Below, one piece after another: positions 1 through 8,845 of a stretch of DNA of 64,000 bases; positions within the stretch are counted from its first letter, which is position 1, and each line of letters opens with the position of its first letter. This stretch comes from UBA4656 sp002405525. GTDB taxonomy: Bacteria; Pseudomonadota; Gammaproteobacteria; Xanthomonadales; Ahniellaceae. Position numbers and translations under genes: made by a program. The notes beneath the pieces were generated by a model. The model was not told the DNA's origin, searched no databases, and saw only the letters and a program-made list of their open reading frames with translations. Where the stretch lies: contig DAIMGT010000004.1 of NCBI GenBank assembly GCA_036723735.1, forward strand, positions 1-64,000, given 5' to 3'.

Positions 1-57
1 TGACGCCGCGGTAGAGATAGCGGGAGAGGTATTCGAGCGCGTGCTCGCCGCGCCCAG
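1..57 (-). mobile_element. Fragment of an IS91-type (Y2) transposase gene
   Basis: On the minus strand this end of the window encodes about 19 residues that include the stretch ALEYLSRYLYRGV. This resembles the region of IS91/IS801-type transposases around the two catalytic tyrosines (YxxxY, here YLSRY). It runs off the window, and no element terminus is visible. It joins the ppk2 remnant directly near position 57, in a different reading frame from ppk2. Because the joined sequence lies inside the transposase rather than at an IS end, the element is either truncated or the join is an assembly error. The identification rests on a short match, so it is only moderately sure. Confidence 0.55.
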
Positions 58-683
58 CGCTGGAACCAACACTGGCCGCGCTCGGTCTCGCTGGGCTTCT
101 CAAGCGCCACCACCCGCGCGCCGCGCGGGTTGAGGTGCTCCATGAAGCGCTTGATGGCGCCGCCTTTGCCGGCCGCGTCGCGGCCCTCGAACAGGATCAC
201 CACGCGCTGGCCGGTTTCCTTGACCCCGGCCTGCAGTTTGAGCAACTCGACCTGCAGGCGGAACTTGTGCCGCTCGTAGGTCTTGCGGCGCAGCAGTTTG
301 CGATAGGGGTCGCCGCTTTAGCGCCAGTCGGGAGAGAATTCGACGTCGGGGTCGGGCGCGGACTCGTCGGTTGGCTGCTCGCCGCGCAGCGCGGCGCGAA
401 GCGCACGGCGGTCGTCGGGCGAGGCGCCGTCGAGCAGGGCGCGGGCGCGGGCGATCGGCGTGTCTTCCGGCGCAGCCAGCAGTCGGTCGGTGACTTCGGC
501 GGCGCGCGCGGCAGTGGCGGCAGCACCGGCTTCGTACACCGTCATCGCGCGCGGATCGCGCGGGGCGACGTCGCCGCGGCGGGCGCGGCGAACGGTGCCG
601 CCCCCACCCGTGTCGCGCGTCGTGGTCGTGCTGGCGGTGGAGCGCAGGCGCGCGGTGGCGGTGGACGTGGGTTTGCGGGACAT
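57..683 (-). pseudogene. ppk2: PPK2-family polyphosphate kinase, broken by a nonsense codon and truncated
   Basis: PPK2 enzymes transfer phosphate between polyphosphate and nucleotides in the cytoplasm. The reading frame starts at ATG 683 (purine-rich GGGGAGA just upstream) with a low-complexity basic N-terminus. It reaches FSPDWR and then hits TAA at 318-320 (codon 122). The same frame continues directly with SGDPYRKLLRRK, RLQVELLKLQ and the Walker A motif GRDAAGKGG (about 161-187). It stops resembling PPK2 after FQRW near position 57, where transposase-like sequence begins. The Walker B/lid half of the kinase is therefore missing. Both lesions together make this a pseudogene unless the stop is a sequencing error and the junction a misassembly. 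Confidence 0.75.
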
Positions 684-870
684 GGCCTTTCTCCCCGGGG
701 CGAACATCGTCCCGGCCCATGCGCACCTTGTAAGCCGCCGACACCAACGCCTCGTTGACCCTCGTCAAGGCGGGCTTCGAGAGGGCGCTTTGGTCCCGCC
801 GCGCGGTGGTCCGGCCCGTCGTGCGCGCCGGAGGAGCTGGTACGCCGGGCCTCGCGCCGCGATATCGGGC

Positions 871-1728
871 TCAATCCTGCGCCGCGGCGTCCTCCCGCCC
901 CTGCTGGCGGATCTGCGCCTCGCGGCGCGCCTCGGCGATCGAGTCGAGCACGGCTTCGACGTCGCCGTCCCCGGTGGCATCGATGAACGCGCCGGACAAG
1001 GGGCTGTCGGGGCGCAGTTCGCCCTTCTCGTACAGCGCCCACATCTCCTCGCCGACGCGCATGGTCGCCAGTTCCGGCGCGAAGCGCGCCAGGCTGTCGC
1101 GCAGGTTGTGGACGTCGCGCAGCAGCATCTGGCGCGCGGCGTTGTTGCCGGCTGCGCTCACCACCTGCGGGAAGTCGATGATCACCGGGCCGTCGGCGCC
1201 GACCAGCACGTTGTATTCGGACAAATCGCCGTGGATCAGGCCGAGGCAGAGCATGCGCACCACGTCGGCGACGAGCCGCGCATGCCAGGCGCGCGCGACC
1301 TCGGGCGTGAGGTCGCCCTCGCCCAGGCGCGGGGCGCTGTCGCCCTCGGCGTCCACCACCAGGTCCATCACCAGCACGCCGTTGAAGTAGCCGTGCGGCC
1401 GCGGCACGGTCACGCCGGCGTCGTGCAGGCGGTAGAGCACCTCGACTTCGGTGTTCTTCCAGTTCTCCTCCAGTTCGCGGCGGCCGAAGCGCGTGGCCTT
1501 GGACAGCGCGCGCGCCTGGCGGCTGCCGCGGACCTTGCGGCCCTCCTGGTAGACCGTGCGCGCCTGGAAACTGCGCTGGGCCATGTCCTTGTAGACCTTG
1601 GCGCAGCGCACCGCGTCGCCGCAGCGCACGACCCACACGGACGCCTCCTTGCCGCTCTTGAGCGGGCGCACGACGGTGTCGATCACGCCGTCGTCGATCA
1701 GGGGCTGGAGTCCCGGGGGAATGCGCAT
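871..1728 (-). CDS. RIO1-like serine protein kinase (PA4780 type)
   Basis: This is a cytoplasmic atypical protein kinase of the bacterial RIO family; its physiological substrates are not evident from sequence. It shows the RIO nucleotide-binding segment SGKEASVWVV near residue 25, the lysine in CAKVYK, the catalytic loop HGDLSEYN and the metal-binding IIDFPQ in place of DFG. The length of 285 residues is normal for the family. The ATG at 1728 gives the typical MRIP start; an in-frame GTG at 1737 is the alternative. It stands alone, with 187 bp to the ppk2 start and 177 bp to the divergent antitoxin gene. The family identity is firm, the role is not. Confidence 0.88.
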   Translation of the reverse strand: MRIPPGLQPLIDDGVIDTVVRPLKSGKEASVWVVRCGDAVRCAKVYKDMAQRSFQARTVYQEGRKVRGSRQARALSKATRFGRRELEENWKNTEVEVLYRLHDAGVTVPRPHGYFNGVLVMDLVVDAEGDSAPRLGEGDLTPEVARAWHARLVADVVRMLCLGLIHGDLSEYNVLVGADGPVIIDFPQVVSAAGNNAARQMLLRDVHNLRDSLARFAPELATMRVGEEMWALYEKGELRPDSPLSGAFIDATGDGDVEAVLDSIAEARREAQIRQQGREDAAAQD

Positions 1729-1914
1729 CGCGGACACCGTGCCGTGGGCCCGCAGTATGACCGATCGCGTCCTGTCGGCGCTGCTATCCTGCGTCTTCGG
1801 CCGAGTCGAATGGCGAATGTGCGCATGTCAAGGAAATCGGGGCGGTCCGCCGTTCGGTAACGCCGCCACGTTCTGGCAAACTGAGTGTCGAGTTGCCTCT
1901 GGCTGGAGACGTAC

Positions 1915-2148
1915 ATGCCCTCGCCGACAACGCTCGAAACGCTGCAAGCCCAGGTCCTGAGCCTTTCGAAGTCGGATCGGGCGCGCCTGCTCGAGCGCCT
2001 GGTCGCCAGCCTCGACGTGGACACCCAGGCCGAGGAGGAGTGGGAGCAGATCGCCGAGACCCGCGAGCTTGAACTGACGTCGGGTCAATCTGTCGCGGTG
2101 TCGCTGGAAGACGCGATGGCGAGGCTCCGGGCCCGGTTTCCCGGGTGA
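1915..2148 (+). CDS. Addiction-module antitoxin (TIGR02574-like)
   Basis: A 77-residue acidic protein beginning MPSPTTLETLQAQVLSLSKS. It matches the small antitoxins of the putative addiction module component family that pair with RelE/ParE toxins. The segment LSKSDRARLLERLVASLD and the central acidic run EEEWEQ are typical. An ATG at 1915 is preferred over the in-frame start at 1885 because homology begins there. The gene overlaps the downstream toxin by four bases (GTGA), so the two are translationally coupled. The toxin frame is interrupted, so this antitoxin may now be an orphan. Confidence 0.82.
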   Translation: MPSPTTLETLQAQVLSLSKSDRARLLERLVASLDVDTQAEEEWEQIAETRELELTSGQSVAVSLEDAMARLRARFPG

Positions 2149-2453
2149 GCGTCGCGCTTCATTCGGGCGCAGAGCGGGATCTTCTCGAAGCCGCGTCGTT
2201 CTACGAGGCGGAAGCTTCTCCAGCGCTTGCAGCGCGCTTCATTGCCGAGTTCGAGCGCGTGGTGAGATTGCTCGCGGTCACTCCTGGGCTCGGCACTCTC
2301 CGTGCCCGTGGTCGACGCGGGTATTGAACCTCGGGGTTTCCGTACACGGTCGTGTACAGGGAGGTTCCGCAGGGAATTCTCGTGCTTGTCGTCAAGCACG
2401 ATCGGCCCCGGCACGATCGTCGCCGCCCCGGCTTCGGTGCGTCCCGGAAGTAG
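2145..2453 (+). pseudogene. RelE/ParE-type toxin with an in-frame TGA
   Basis: The frame opens at GTG 2145 overlapping the antitoxin stop and encodes a ParE-like start (ERDLLEAASFYE, AARFIAEFERVV) up to RGRRGY. It is then cut by TGA at 2325-2327 (codon 61). The identical frame continues with FPYTVVYREVPQGILVLVV and ends RRPGFGASRK at TAG 2451. This is the conserved C-terminal strand and tail of ParE-family toxins. An uninterrupted protein would have about 102 residues, the normal size. The catalytic or gyrase-contacting tail is therefore lost in the 60-residue product. This is a single nonsense lesion with no frameshift. Confidence 0.78.
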
Positions 2454-2527
2454 CTGCGCGTTGCCGCGCGCGGAGGCGTCAACCGCGCTGCTATCCTTCA
2501 CCACCTCTACACTGTTCCAGGTGGTGC

Positions 2528-3370
2528 ATGAGTCCGAGCAAGGTCCCCGACGGCGAGGAACGCGGCTGGATCGTCCCGATCGGCGGGGCGGAGGAAAAGG
2601 AAGACGATCCGCGCATCCTCCAGCGTTTCGTGGATCTTTGCGGGGGCGCGCAGGCCAACATCGCGGTGATCCCCACCGCCAGCCGGCTGGCCGACACCGG
2701 GCCTCGCTACGCAAAGCTGTTCCGCGAACTCGGCGCGCTGGAAACCGCGGTGGTCGACGTCGAATCGCGGGAGCAGGCCGCTGATCCTGCACGCATCGCC
2801 CCGCTCAAGCGCGCGACCGGCATCTTCCTCACCGGCGGCAACCAGCTGCGCATCACCACCCTGCTCGGCGGCACCGACGTGGCGCGCACGATTCGATCGC
2901 GCAACGCCGCGGGTGTGGCCGTCGGCGGCACCAGCGCTGGGGCCAGCGTGCTCAGCGAGCACATGATCGCCTTCGGCGACGAAGGATCCTCCCCGATGGC
3001 CGGCAGCGTGCGCCTCGCGCCGGGGCTGGGCCTGACGAACCGCTTCATCATCGACCAGCACTTCCGCCAGCGCGACCGGCTGGGCCGCCTGGTCACCGCG
3101 CTGGCCTACAACCCGTTCGCGATCGGCATCGGGCTGGACGAGGACACGGCCGCCTTCATCGCGCCGGACAACGAACTGGAGGTGGTCGGCAGCGGCGCGG
3201 TGACGGTGGTCGACGCCGCCGCACTGGAGTTCTCGTCGATGGCCGCGGTGGAGGAGGGCGAGCCGGTCTGCCTGCTGGGCCTGACCGTGCATATCCTGGT
3301 TGCCGGTGCGAGTTTCAATTTGCATACTCGGAAGGCGCAGGCGAACGCGCTCGCCAGCCGCAAGACCTGA
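2528..3370 (+). CDS. cphB: Cyanophycinase
   Basis: CphB is a cytoplasmic serine exopeptidase of family S51 that degrades cyanophycin to beta-Asp-Arg dipeptides. The 280-residue protein shows the family's glycine-rich segment FLTGGNQLR, the nucleophile motif GGTSAGAS (Ser136) and DQHFRQRDRLGRL, all characteristic. ATG 2528 is chosen because MSPSKVPDGEERGWIVPIGG aligns with known N-termini; the frame is open further upstream without homology. It lies 24 bp before cphA on the same strand, the standard synthesis/degradation pair. No clear promoter was found in the 74 bp between the dead toxin and this gene. Confidence 0.95.
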   Translation: MSPSKVPDGEERGWIVPIGGAEEKEDDPRILQRFVDLCGGAQANIAVIPTASRLADTGPRYAKLFRELGALETAVVDVESREQAADPARIAPLKRATGIFLTGGNQLRITTLLGGTDVARTIRSRNAAGVAVGGTSAGASVLSEHMIAFGDEGSSPMAGSVRLAPGLGLTNRFIIDQHFRQRDRLGRLVTALAYNPFAIGIGLDEDTAAFIAPDNELEVVGSGAVTVVDAAALEFSSMAAVEEGEPVCLLGLTVHILVAGASFNLHTRKAQANALASRKT

Positions 3371-3394
3371 GGGTCCAACCGCCAGGAGCCCCGA

Positions 3395-6184
3395 ATGCGC
3401 ATCCTCGATCGTGCGGTCTACGTCGGTCCTTCGCTGTATGCGCATTTCCCGGTCATCCGGCTGGAGCTCGACCTCGGCGAGCTCGAGCAGTGGCCGACCG
3501 CCCGGCTCGGACCGGGCTTCATCGACGGGCTGGTCGCCGCCCTGCCGGGGCTGGCCGAGCACGGCTGTTCCTACCGCGAGCCTGGCGGCCTGATCCGCCG
3601 CATGCGCGAGGACGATGGCACCTGGCTCGGCCACGTGCTCGAACACGTGGCGATCGAAGTGCAGAACGTCGCCGGCGAGGACGTCAGCTTCGGCAAGACC
3701 CGCGGCACCGGCAAGCCCGGCGTGTACAGCGTGGTCTACGAGTACGCGCAGAAGGAAGAAGGCATCGAGGCCGGCGAGCTCTCGCTGCGCCTGCTGTGTT
3801 CGCTGCTGCCCGACGCCCTGCGCCCGGCGGGCAGCGTGCCCGAGGGCTGGAACTGGGTCGAGGCGCGCGATGCCTTCATCCGCTTCGCGCAGCGCCGCGC
3901 GCTGGGCCCGTCGACCGCCGCGCTGGTCAAGGCCGCCGAGGCGCGCGGCATCCCGTGGTTCCGCCTCAACGACCAGTCGCTGGTGCAACTGGGGCAGGGC
4001 AAGTACCAGCAGCGCATCCAGGCCACGGTCACCGGGCGCACCTCGCACATCGCGGTGGAACTGGCCAGCGACAAGGAGGAGACCAACAAGATCCTCGCCG
4101 CGCTCGGCCTGCCGGTGCCGCGCCAGGAACTGGTGCAGAGCGAGGCGGGCGCGGTGCGCGCCGCGCGCCGGATCGGCTTCCCGGTGGTGACCAAGCCCTA
4201 CAACGGCAACCACGGGCGCGGCATCTCGATCCGCCTGACCACCGACGAGGAAGTGATCGAGGGCTTCAAGAAGGCGCAGGAGATCTCGCGCTCGGTGATC
4301 GTCGAGACCTTCCTCGAAGGCGACGACCACCGCCTGCTGGTGGTCAACGGCGAACTGGTCGCCGCCACCCGCCGCACGCCGGGCCACGTGGTCGGCGATG
4401 GCCGCCACACGATCGCGCAACTGGTCGATCTGGTGAACCTCGACCCGCGGCGCGGCATCGGCCACGAGAAGGTGCTGACCCGGCTGCAGCTCGACGCGCA
4501 GGCCGAGATGATGATGGCGCGCGCGGGCTACACCGCCGATTCGATCCCGCCCGAGGGCCAGGTCGTGTACCTGCGCTCGACCGCCAACCTGTCCACCGGC
4601 GGCACCGCCACCGACGTCACCGACATCATCCACCCCGACAACCGCGAGATGGCGGTGACCGCGATCCGCGCCATCGGGCTCGACGTCGGCGGCGTGGATT
4701 TCCTGTCGACCAACATCGCCGCCAGTTACCGCAAGATCGGCGGCGGCATCTGCGAGGTCAACGCAGCACCCGGCTTCCGCATGCACGTGGCACCCAGCGA
4801 GGGCTCGCCGCGCGACGTCGCAGGCCCCGTGATCGACATGCTGTTCCCGACGGGATCGCCCAGCCGGGTACCGATCGCGGCGATCACCGGCACCAACGGC
4901 AAGACCACGACCTCGCGCATGCTGGCCCACATCGCCAAGATGGCGGGCTTCACGCCGGGGCTGACCACCACCGACGGCGTCTACGTCGACGGCCAGCGCA
5001 CGGTCGAGGGCGACATGACCGGCCCGGTGTCGGCGCGCATGGTGCTGTCCAACCCGCTGATCGACTTCGCGGTGCTGGAGACCGCGCGCGGCGGGCTGCT
5101 GCGCGCCGGCATGGGTGTGCGCAGCGTGAACGTCGGTGCAGTGCTCAACGTGCAGTCCGACCACCTCGGCATGAAAGGCATCGACACCCTGGAGCAGTTG
5201 GCCGAGGTCAAGCGCATCGTGGTCGAGGTGGCCGACGACTGCGCGGTGCTCAACGCCGACGATGCCAACGTGGTGCGCATGTCGGCCTACACCGACGCCA
5301 GGACCATCTGCTATGTCACCCTCAACCCCACCCACGGCCTGGTGCGCGAGCACATCCGCGCCGGCGGGCGCGCCTGCGCGCTGGAGGCGGGCGTCAACGG
5401 GCACATGATCGCGCTGTACGACAAGGGCGGGCACATCCCGCTGCTGTGGACCCACCTGATCCCGGCCACGCTGGAGGGCCGCGCGCTGCACAACGTGCAG
5501 AACGCGATGTTCGCCGCCGCCATCGCGTATTCGATGGGGATCAAGCTCGACGCGATCCGGCAGGGCCTGCGCACCTTCGACAGCACCTTCTTCCAGGCCC
5601 CGGGCCGGATGAACGTGTTCAACGAGCATCCGTTCAAGGTGCTGTTCGACTACGGCCACAACGCGCACGCGGTCGGCGTGATGGCCGACCTCGCGCAGCG
5701 GCTCGACGTGACGGGCCGGCGCATCGTGGTGCTGGCGGGTCCCGGCGATCGCCGCGACGAGGACCTGGTGGCGATCGCGGATGCGGTCGCGGGTCGCTTC
5801 GACCACTACATCTGCCGCCGCGACGACGCGTTGCGCGGGCGCGACGGCGACGCAGTGCCGCGCATCCAGGCGCGCGCGCTGGAAGCCAAGGGCGTGCCGA
5901 AGTCGGCGATCTCGGTCATCCCCGACGAGCAGGAGGCGATCGACGCCGCGCTGCGCATGGGCCAGCCCGGCGACCTGCTGCTGGTGTTCGCCGATGCGCT
6001 GGTGCGCTCGTGGAAGCAGATCATCAAGTTCCGTCCCGAGGGCATGGCGCCGGTCCCGGAACGCCCGAAGAGCGTGGACGTGCCGCTGCCCAGCACGCCG
6101 GCCGGCGAGATGGCTTTCGTCGGCATGGAAGGCATGGTGCGTGACGAGCGCGGCATCCGCTTCGCGCGCGAGAGCGACGACTGA
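3395..6184 (+). CDS. cphA: Cyanophycin synthetase
   Basis: CphA polymerises Asp and Arg into the storage polymer cyanophycin using ATP and no template. The 929-residue length fits the family. The order is an N-terminal domain (LGHVLEHVAIEVQN near residue 80), an ATP-grasp domain (about 215-475, with TKPYNGNHGRGISI and EVNAAPGFRMH) and a C-terminal Mur-ligase domain with P-loop GTNGKTTTSRM near residue 497 and DYGHNAHAVG later. The ATP-grasp adds Asp to the backbone and the Mur-ligase half adds Arg to the side chain in characterised homologues. It sits between cphB and a second Mur-ligase gene that begins at or just after its stop codon. Confidence 0.96.
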   Translation: MRILDRAVYVGPSLYAHFPVIRLELDLGELEQWPTARLGPGFIDGLVAALPGLAEHGCSYREPGGLIRRMREDDGTWLGHVLEHVAIEVQNVAGEDVSFGKTRGTGKPGVYSVVYEYAQKEEGIEAGELSLRLLCSLLPDALRPAGSVPEGWNWVEARDAFIRFAQRRALGPSTAALVKAAEARGIPWFRLNDQSLVQLGQGKYQQRIQATVTGRTSHIAVELASDKEETNKILAALGLPVPRQELVQSEAGAVRAARRIGFPVVTKPYNGNHGRGISIRLTTDEEVIEGFKKAQEISRSVIVETFLEGDDHRLLVVNGELVAATRRTPGHVVGDGRHTIAQLVDLVNLDPRRGIGHEKVLTRLQLDAQAEMMMARAGYTADSIPPEGQVVYLRSTANLSTGGTATDVTDIIHPDNREMAVTAIRAIGLDVGGVDFLSTNIAASYRKIGGGICEVNAAPGFRMHVAPSEGSPRDVAGPVIDMLFPTGSPSRVPIAAITGTNGKTTTSRMLAHIAKMAGFTPGLTTTDGVYVDGQRTVEGDMTGPVSARMVLSNPLIDFAVLETARGGLLRAGMGVRSVNVGAVLNVQSDHLGMKGIDTLEQLAEVKRIVVEVADDCAVLNADDANVVRMSAYTDARTICYVTLNPTHGLVREHIRAGGRACALEAGVNGHMIALYDKGGHIPLLWTHLIPATLEGRALHNVQNAMFAAAIAYSMGIKLDAIRQGLRTFDSTFFQAPGRMNVFNEHPFKVLFDYGHNAHAVGVMADLAQRLDVTGRRIVVLAGPGDRRDEDLVAIADAVAGRFDHYICRRDDALRGRDGDAVPRIQARALEAKGVPKSAISVIPDEQEAIDAALRMGQPGDLLLVFADALVRSWKQIIKFRPEGMAPVPERPKSVDVPLPSTPAGEMAFVGMEGMVRDERGIRFARESDD

Positions 6185-6264
6185 ACGCGCCCGCCGCCAG
6201 TCCGTCCTTCGTCGACTCGCGGCGCCTGACCGGACCCCACCGGGACTTCGCCGCGCCCGGCGCG

Positions 6265-7968
6265 GTGCTGGAAGCGGTGTCCGCGCAGCCGATCGCGGCC
6301 GGCGTGCTCGAACGCTGGCACGCGATCGTGGGCGAGACCTGCGCGGCGCTCGGCTGGCCGCCGCCGCAGCGGGTGGCGCGCGCGCATCCCGGCGGCGCCT
6401 CGCTGCTGCTGTCGGCGCCGCTCGACCAGTTGTTCGCCGCCACCGAGGTGAACGAATGGGCGTGGCAGCGCGCCAGCGGCGCGCACGATGGGTTCCACGC
6501 CCCGGGCCATCCCGCGTCGTGGGACCAAGCCGCCGCGCTGGACACCTTGCACCGCCTCGCCGCCGGCGAACGCGCGCCGGCGCTGCTGGCGCTGGTGGCC
6601 GCCGCGCGCACGCACGGCCTCGAAGCCAGCATCGACGATGCGACGCTGTCGATCGGCGAGGGCCGCTGGAGCCGTTCGTGGGCGGTCGACGACCTGCCCG
6701 CGCCCGATGCGGTGCCGTGGGAGGCGCTGCGCGCGGTGCCGAAGGCGCTGGTCACCGGGTCCAACGGCAAGACCACCACCGTGCGCCTGCTCGCCGCCGC
6801 GCTGCGCACGCGTGGTGCGCCGGTCGGCCACTGCTGCACCGACGGCGTGTTCGTCGACGACGTCGCGGTGGCCGGCGGTGACTGGTCCGGCCCCGGCGGC
6901 GCGCGCCAGGTGCTGCGGCATCCCGGCGTCGAGGCCGCGGTGCTGGAGACCGCGCGCGGCGGCATCCTGCGCCGCGGGATGGCGGTCACGCGGGCCGATG
7001 TCGCGGTGGTGACCGGGATCAGCGCCGATCACTTCGGCGAGTACGGCGTATACGGCCTCGAGGACCTCGCCGACGTCAAGCTGACCGTGGCGCGCGCGAT
7101 CGACGCCCGCGGCGTGCTGGTGCTCAACGCCGACGATGCGATCCTGCGCCGTCGCGGTGCCGGCCTCGGCTGCCCGCTGGCCTGGTTCGCGCGCGAGCAC
7201 GCGCATCCGCTGCTGCGCGCGCACCGCGACGCCGGCGGACGCACCGCGGGCGTGCACGACGGCGAACTGCTGCTGGCGCACGGCGGCGACGTGGCGAGCC
7301 TCGGCGCCGTCGCCGCGATGCCGCTCACGTTCGGCGGTCGCGCGACCTACAACATTGGCAACCTCGCCGCGGCCGCGCTGGCGGCGCATGCGCTCGGCGT
7401 GCCGGCTTCGGCGCTCGCCGCGCTGTACGCCGGGTTCGGCGCGCGCCACGCCGACAATCGCGGCCGCCTGCAGCGCTGGTCGCTGGGCGCGACCACCGTG
7501 CTGCTCGACTACGCGCACAACCCGGAAGGCCTCGACGCGCTGCTCGGCATCGCCGATGGCCTGCGCGGCGGCGGGCGGCTCGGCCTGCTGCTCGGCCAGG
7601 CCGGCAACCGCGACGACGACGCGGTGCGTGAACTGGGCGCGGTCGCCGCGCGCCACCGCCCCGATCGCGTGGTGCTCAAGGACATCGCGGGTTACCTGCG
7701 CGGCCGCGCGCCGGGCGAGATCGCGGCCATCCTCCGCGAGCCGCTGCTCGACGCCGGCATCGCGCCGGACGCGATCGACACCGTGCTCGACGAGGCCGAG
7801 GCCGCGCGCAGCCTCGTCGGCTGGGCGCGCGACGGCGACCTGGTGGTGCTGCCGACCCACGGCACGCAGGCGCGCGAGCGCGTGAGCCGGTGGCTCGATG
7901 GCCTGGTGCAGGCCGGGTGGACGCCGGGCCAGGTGCTGCCCGATCTGCCTGCACCCGTGGCGCCCTGA
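6265..7968 (+). CDS. Mur-ligase-only cyanophycin synthetase-like protein
   Basis: A CphA relative of at least 567 residues with no ATP-grasp domain. It has a Mur-ligase P-loop (TGSNGKTTTVR near residue 172), VLETARGGILRRG, a DHFGEYG segment and the C-terminal DYAHNPEG motif shared with CphA and folylpolyglutamate/Mur ligases. It most likely acts on the same polymer or a precursor, but its reaction is not defined by sequence. The first ATG/GTG is GTG 6265, yet the in-frame upstream residues FVDSRRLTGPHRDFAAPGAV look conserved. That suggests a longer protein, perhaps starting at CTG 6181, which overlaps the cphA stop. It forms an operon with cphB-cphA. Confidence 0.85.
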   Translation: MLEAVSAQPIAAGVLERWHAIVGETCAALGWPPPQRVARAHPGGASLLLSAPLDQLFAATEVNEWAWQRASGAHDGFHAPGHPASWDQAAALDTLHRLAAGERAPALLALVAAARTHGLEASIDDATLSIGEGRWSRSWAVDDLPAPDAVPWEALRAVPKALVTGSNGKTTTVRLLAAALRTRGAPVGHCCTDGVFVDDVAVAGGDWSGPGGARQVLRHPGVEAAVLETARGGILRRGMAVTRADVAVVTGISADHFGEYGVYGLEDLADVKLTVARAIDARGVLVLNADDAILRRRGAGLGCPLAWFAREHAHPLLRAHRDAGGRTAGVHDGELLLAHGGDVASLGAVAAMPLTFGGRATYNIGNLAAAALAAHALGVPASALAALYAGFGARHADNRGRLQRWSLGATTVLLDYAHNPEGLDALLGIADGLRGGGRLGLLLGQAGNRDDDAVRELGAVAARHRPDRVVLKDIAGYLRGRAPGEIAAILREPLLDAGIAPDAIDTVLDEAEAARSLVGWARDGDLVVLPTHGTQARERVSRWLDGLVQAGWTPGQVLPDLPAPVAP

Positions 7969-7974
7969 CGCTGC

Positions 7975-8760
7975 TCAGCATCCCGGGTTCGACGGGTCCC
8001 ACCAGTAGAACTGCAATGAGGCCGGCCATTCGCCGGTGGCGGGCCGATCACGGCCGAGCAGCAGGCGCAGGTCGAGGTAATCCGGCCGCGGCTGCGGGCG
8101 CAGCAGCAGGTCGAGCCGACCATCGCCATCGAGATCGCCGGCCCAGACCAGCGCATCGGCGGGCGCGAGCAAGCCCGCGCGGCCAAACACCGGATCGCCA
8201 GCGGTGTGCAACAGCACGACCGGTTCGCCGTCGCCGTGCAGCCACCAGCGCGCGATGCAGTCCCCGCTCCAGCAGGATTCCGGCGATGCCTCCTCGATCA
8301 TCAGGCTGAGGCGGCGCGGGCCGCCGTCCATCGCGGGCCACGCCAGCGCCGGCGGCGCCGCGTCGCCGTGCTCGCCGGCCCAGTCTCCGGCGCTGAAGTC
8401 GGGAAACCGCGGGTTGATCCACTCGGTCGCGACCGGCCCGGCCTGCACGCCGGCGACGCCACGCAGCAGCGCCAGCGTGCCCGGCGGTGCGTCGCCGCGC
8501 AGCACTTCGCCATCGACCGTTCCGTCGTGGGTCTCCACCGGCGCGCGCTCAGCCCAGGCGCGCGCGGGCGCGAGGTGGCAGGCGCCGTCCGCGCAGACCA
8601 GCGCCAGCCAGCCGTCCGCCGGCAGCGGGGACGTTTCGAGCCCGTCGACGAAGGCATAGCCTTCCTCGCGCACATGCAGCAGACCGGTCGCCTCGGCAAC
8701 GATCGGCACCGCGAGCAGCGCGGCGGTGAGACAGGCGATGGCGCGGGGTCGGATGAGCAT
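7975..8760 (-). CDS. Secreted hypothetical protein
   Basis: A 261-residue protein with a plausible Sec signal peptide ([24 protein letters not shown]). No family is recognised with confidence. A segment [14 protein letters not shown] resembles the Asp-rich calcium-binding loops of FG-GAP/VCBS-like repeats, and there is a Cys pair in ESCWSGDC that may form a disulphide after export. It converges on the Mur-ligase gene with only 6 bp between stops. The likely location is the periplasm or cell surface; function is unknown. Confidence 0.75.
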   Translation of the reverse strand: MLIRPRAIACLTAALLAVPIVAEATGLLHVREEGYAFVDGLETSPLPADGWLALVCADGACHLAPARAWAERAPVETHDGTVDGEVLRGDAPPGTLALLRGVAGVQAGPVATEWINPRFPDFSAGDWAGEHGDAAPPALAWPAMDGGPRRLSLMIEEASPESCWSGDCIARWWLHGDGEPVVLLHTAGDPVFGRAGLLAPADALVWAGDLDGDGRLDLLLRPQPRPDYLDLRLLLGRDRPATGEWPASLQFYWWDPSNPGC

Positions 8761-8845
8761 GCGATTGGGTACGCGGATGTTGCGCCCAGCTTCGCTCCGG
8801 GCCGGGCCGATCGCAGGGCGCCAAGATGGCGCGATGCGGGCGGCC

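Noticed and set aside
2325..2327. Selenocysteine or other recoding at the TGA in the toxin gene
   Set aside because: No SECIS-like element was seen, the position is not a Cys/Sec site in the family, and two other genes carry different stops (TAA, TAG), which argues for ordinary nonsense changes.
2507..5806. A 1099-codon open frame on the minus strand opposite cphB-cphA, and similar long antisense frames opposite pulA, recG, tkt and the gmk-spoT block
   Set aside because: These are His/Arg/Ala-rich shadow frames expected in high-GC sequence. They show no domain motifs, and the plus-strand genes fully explain the DNA.
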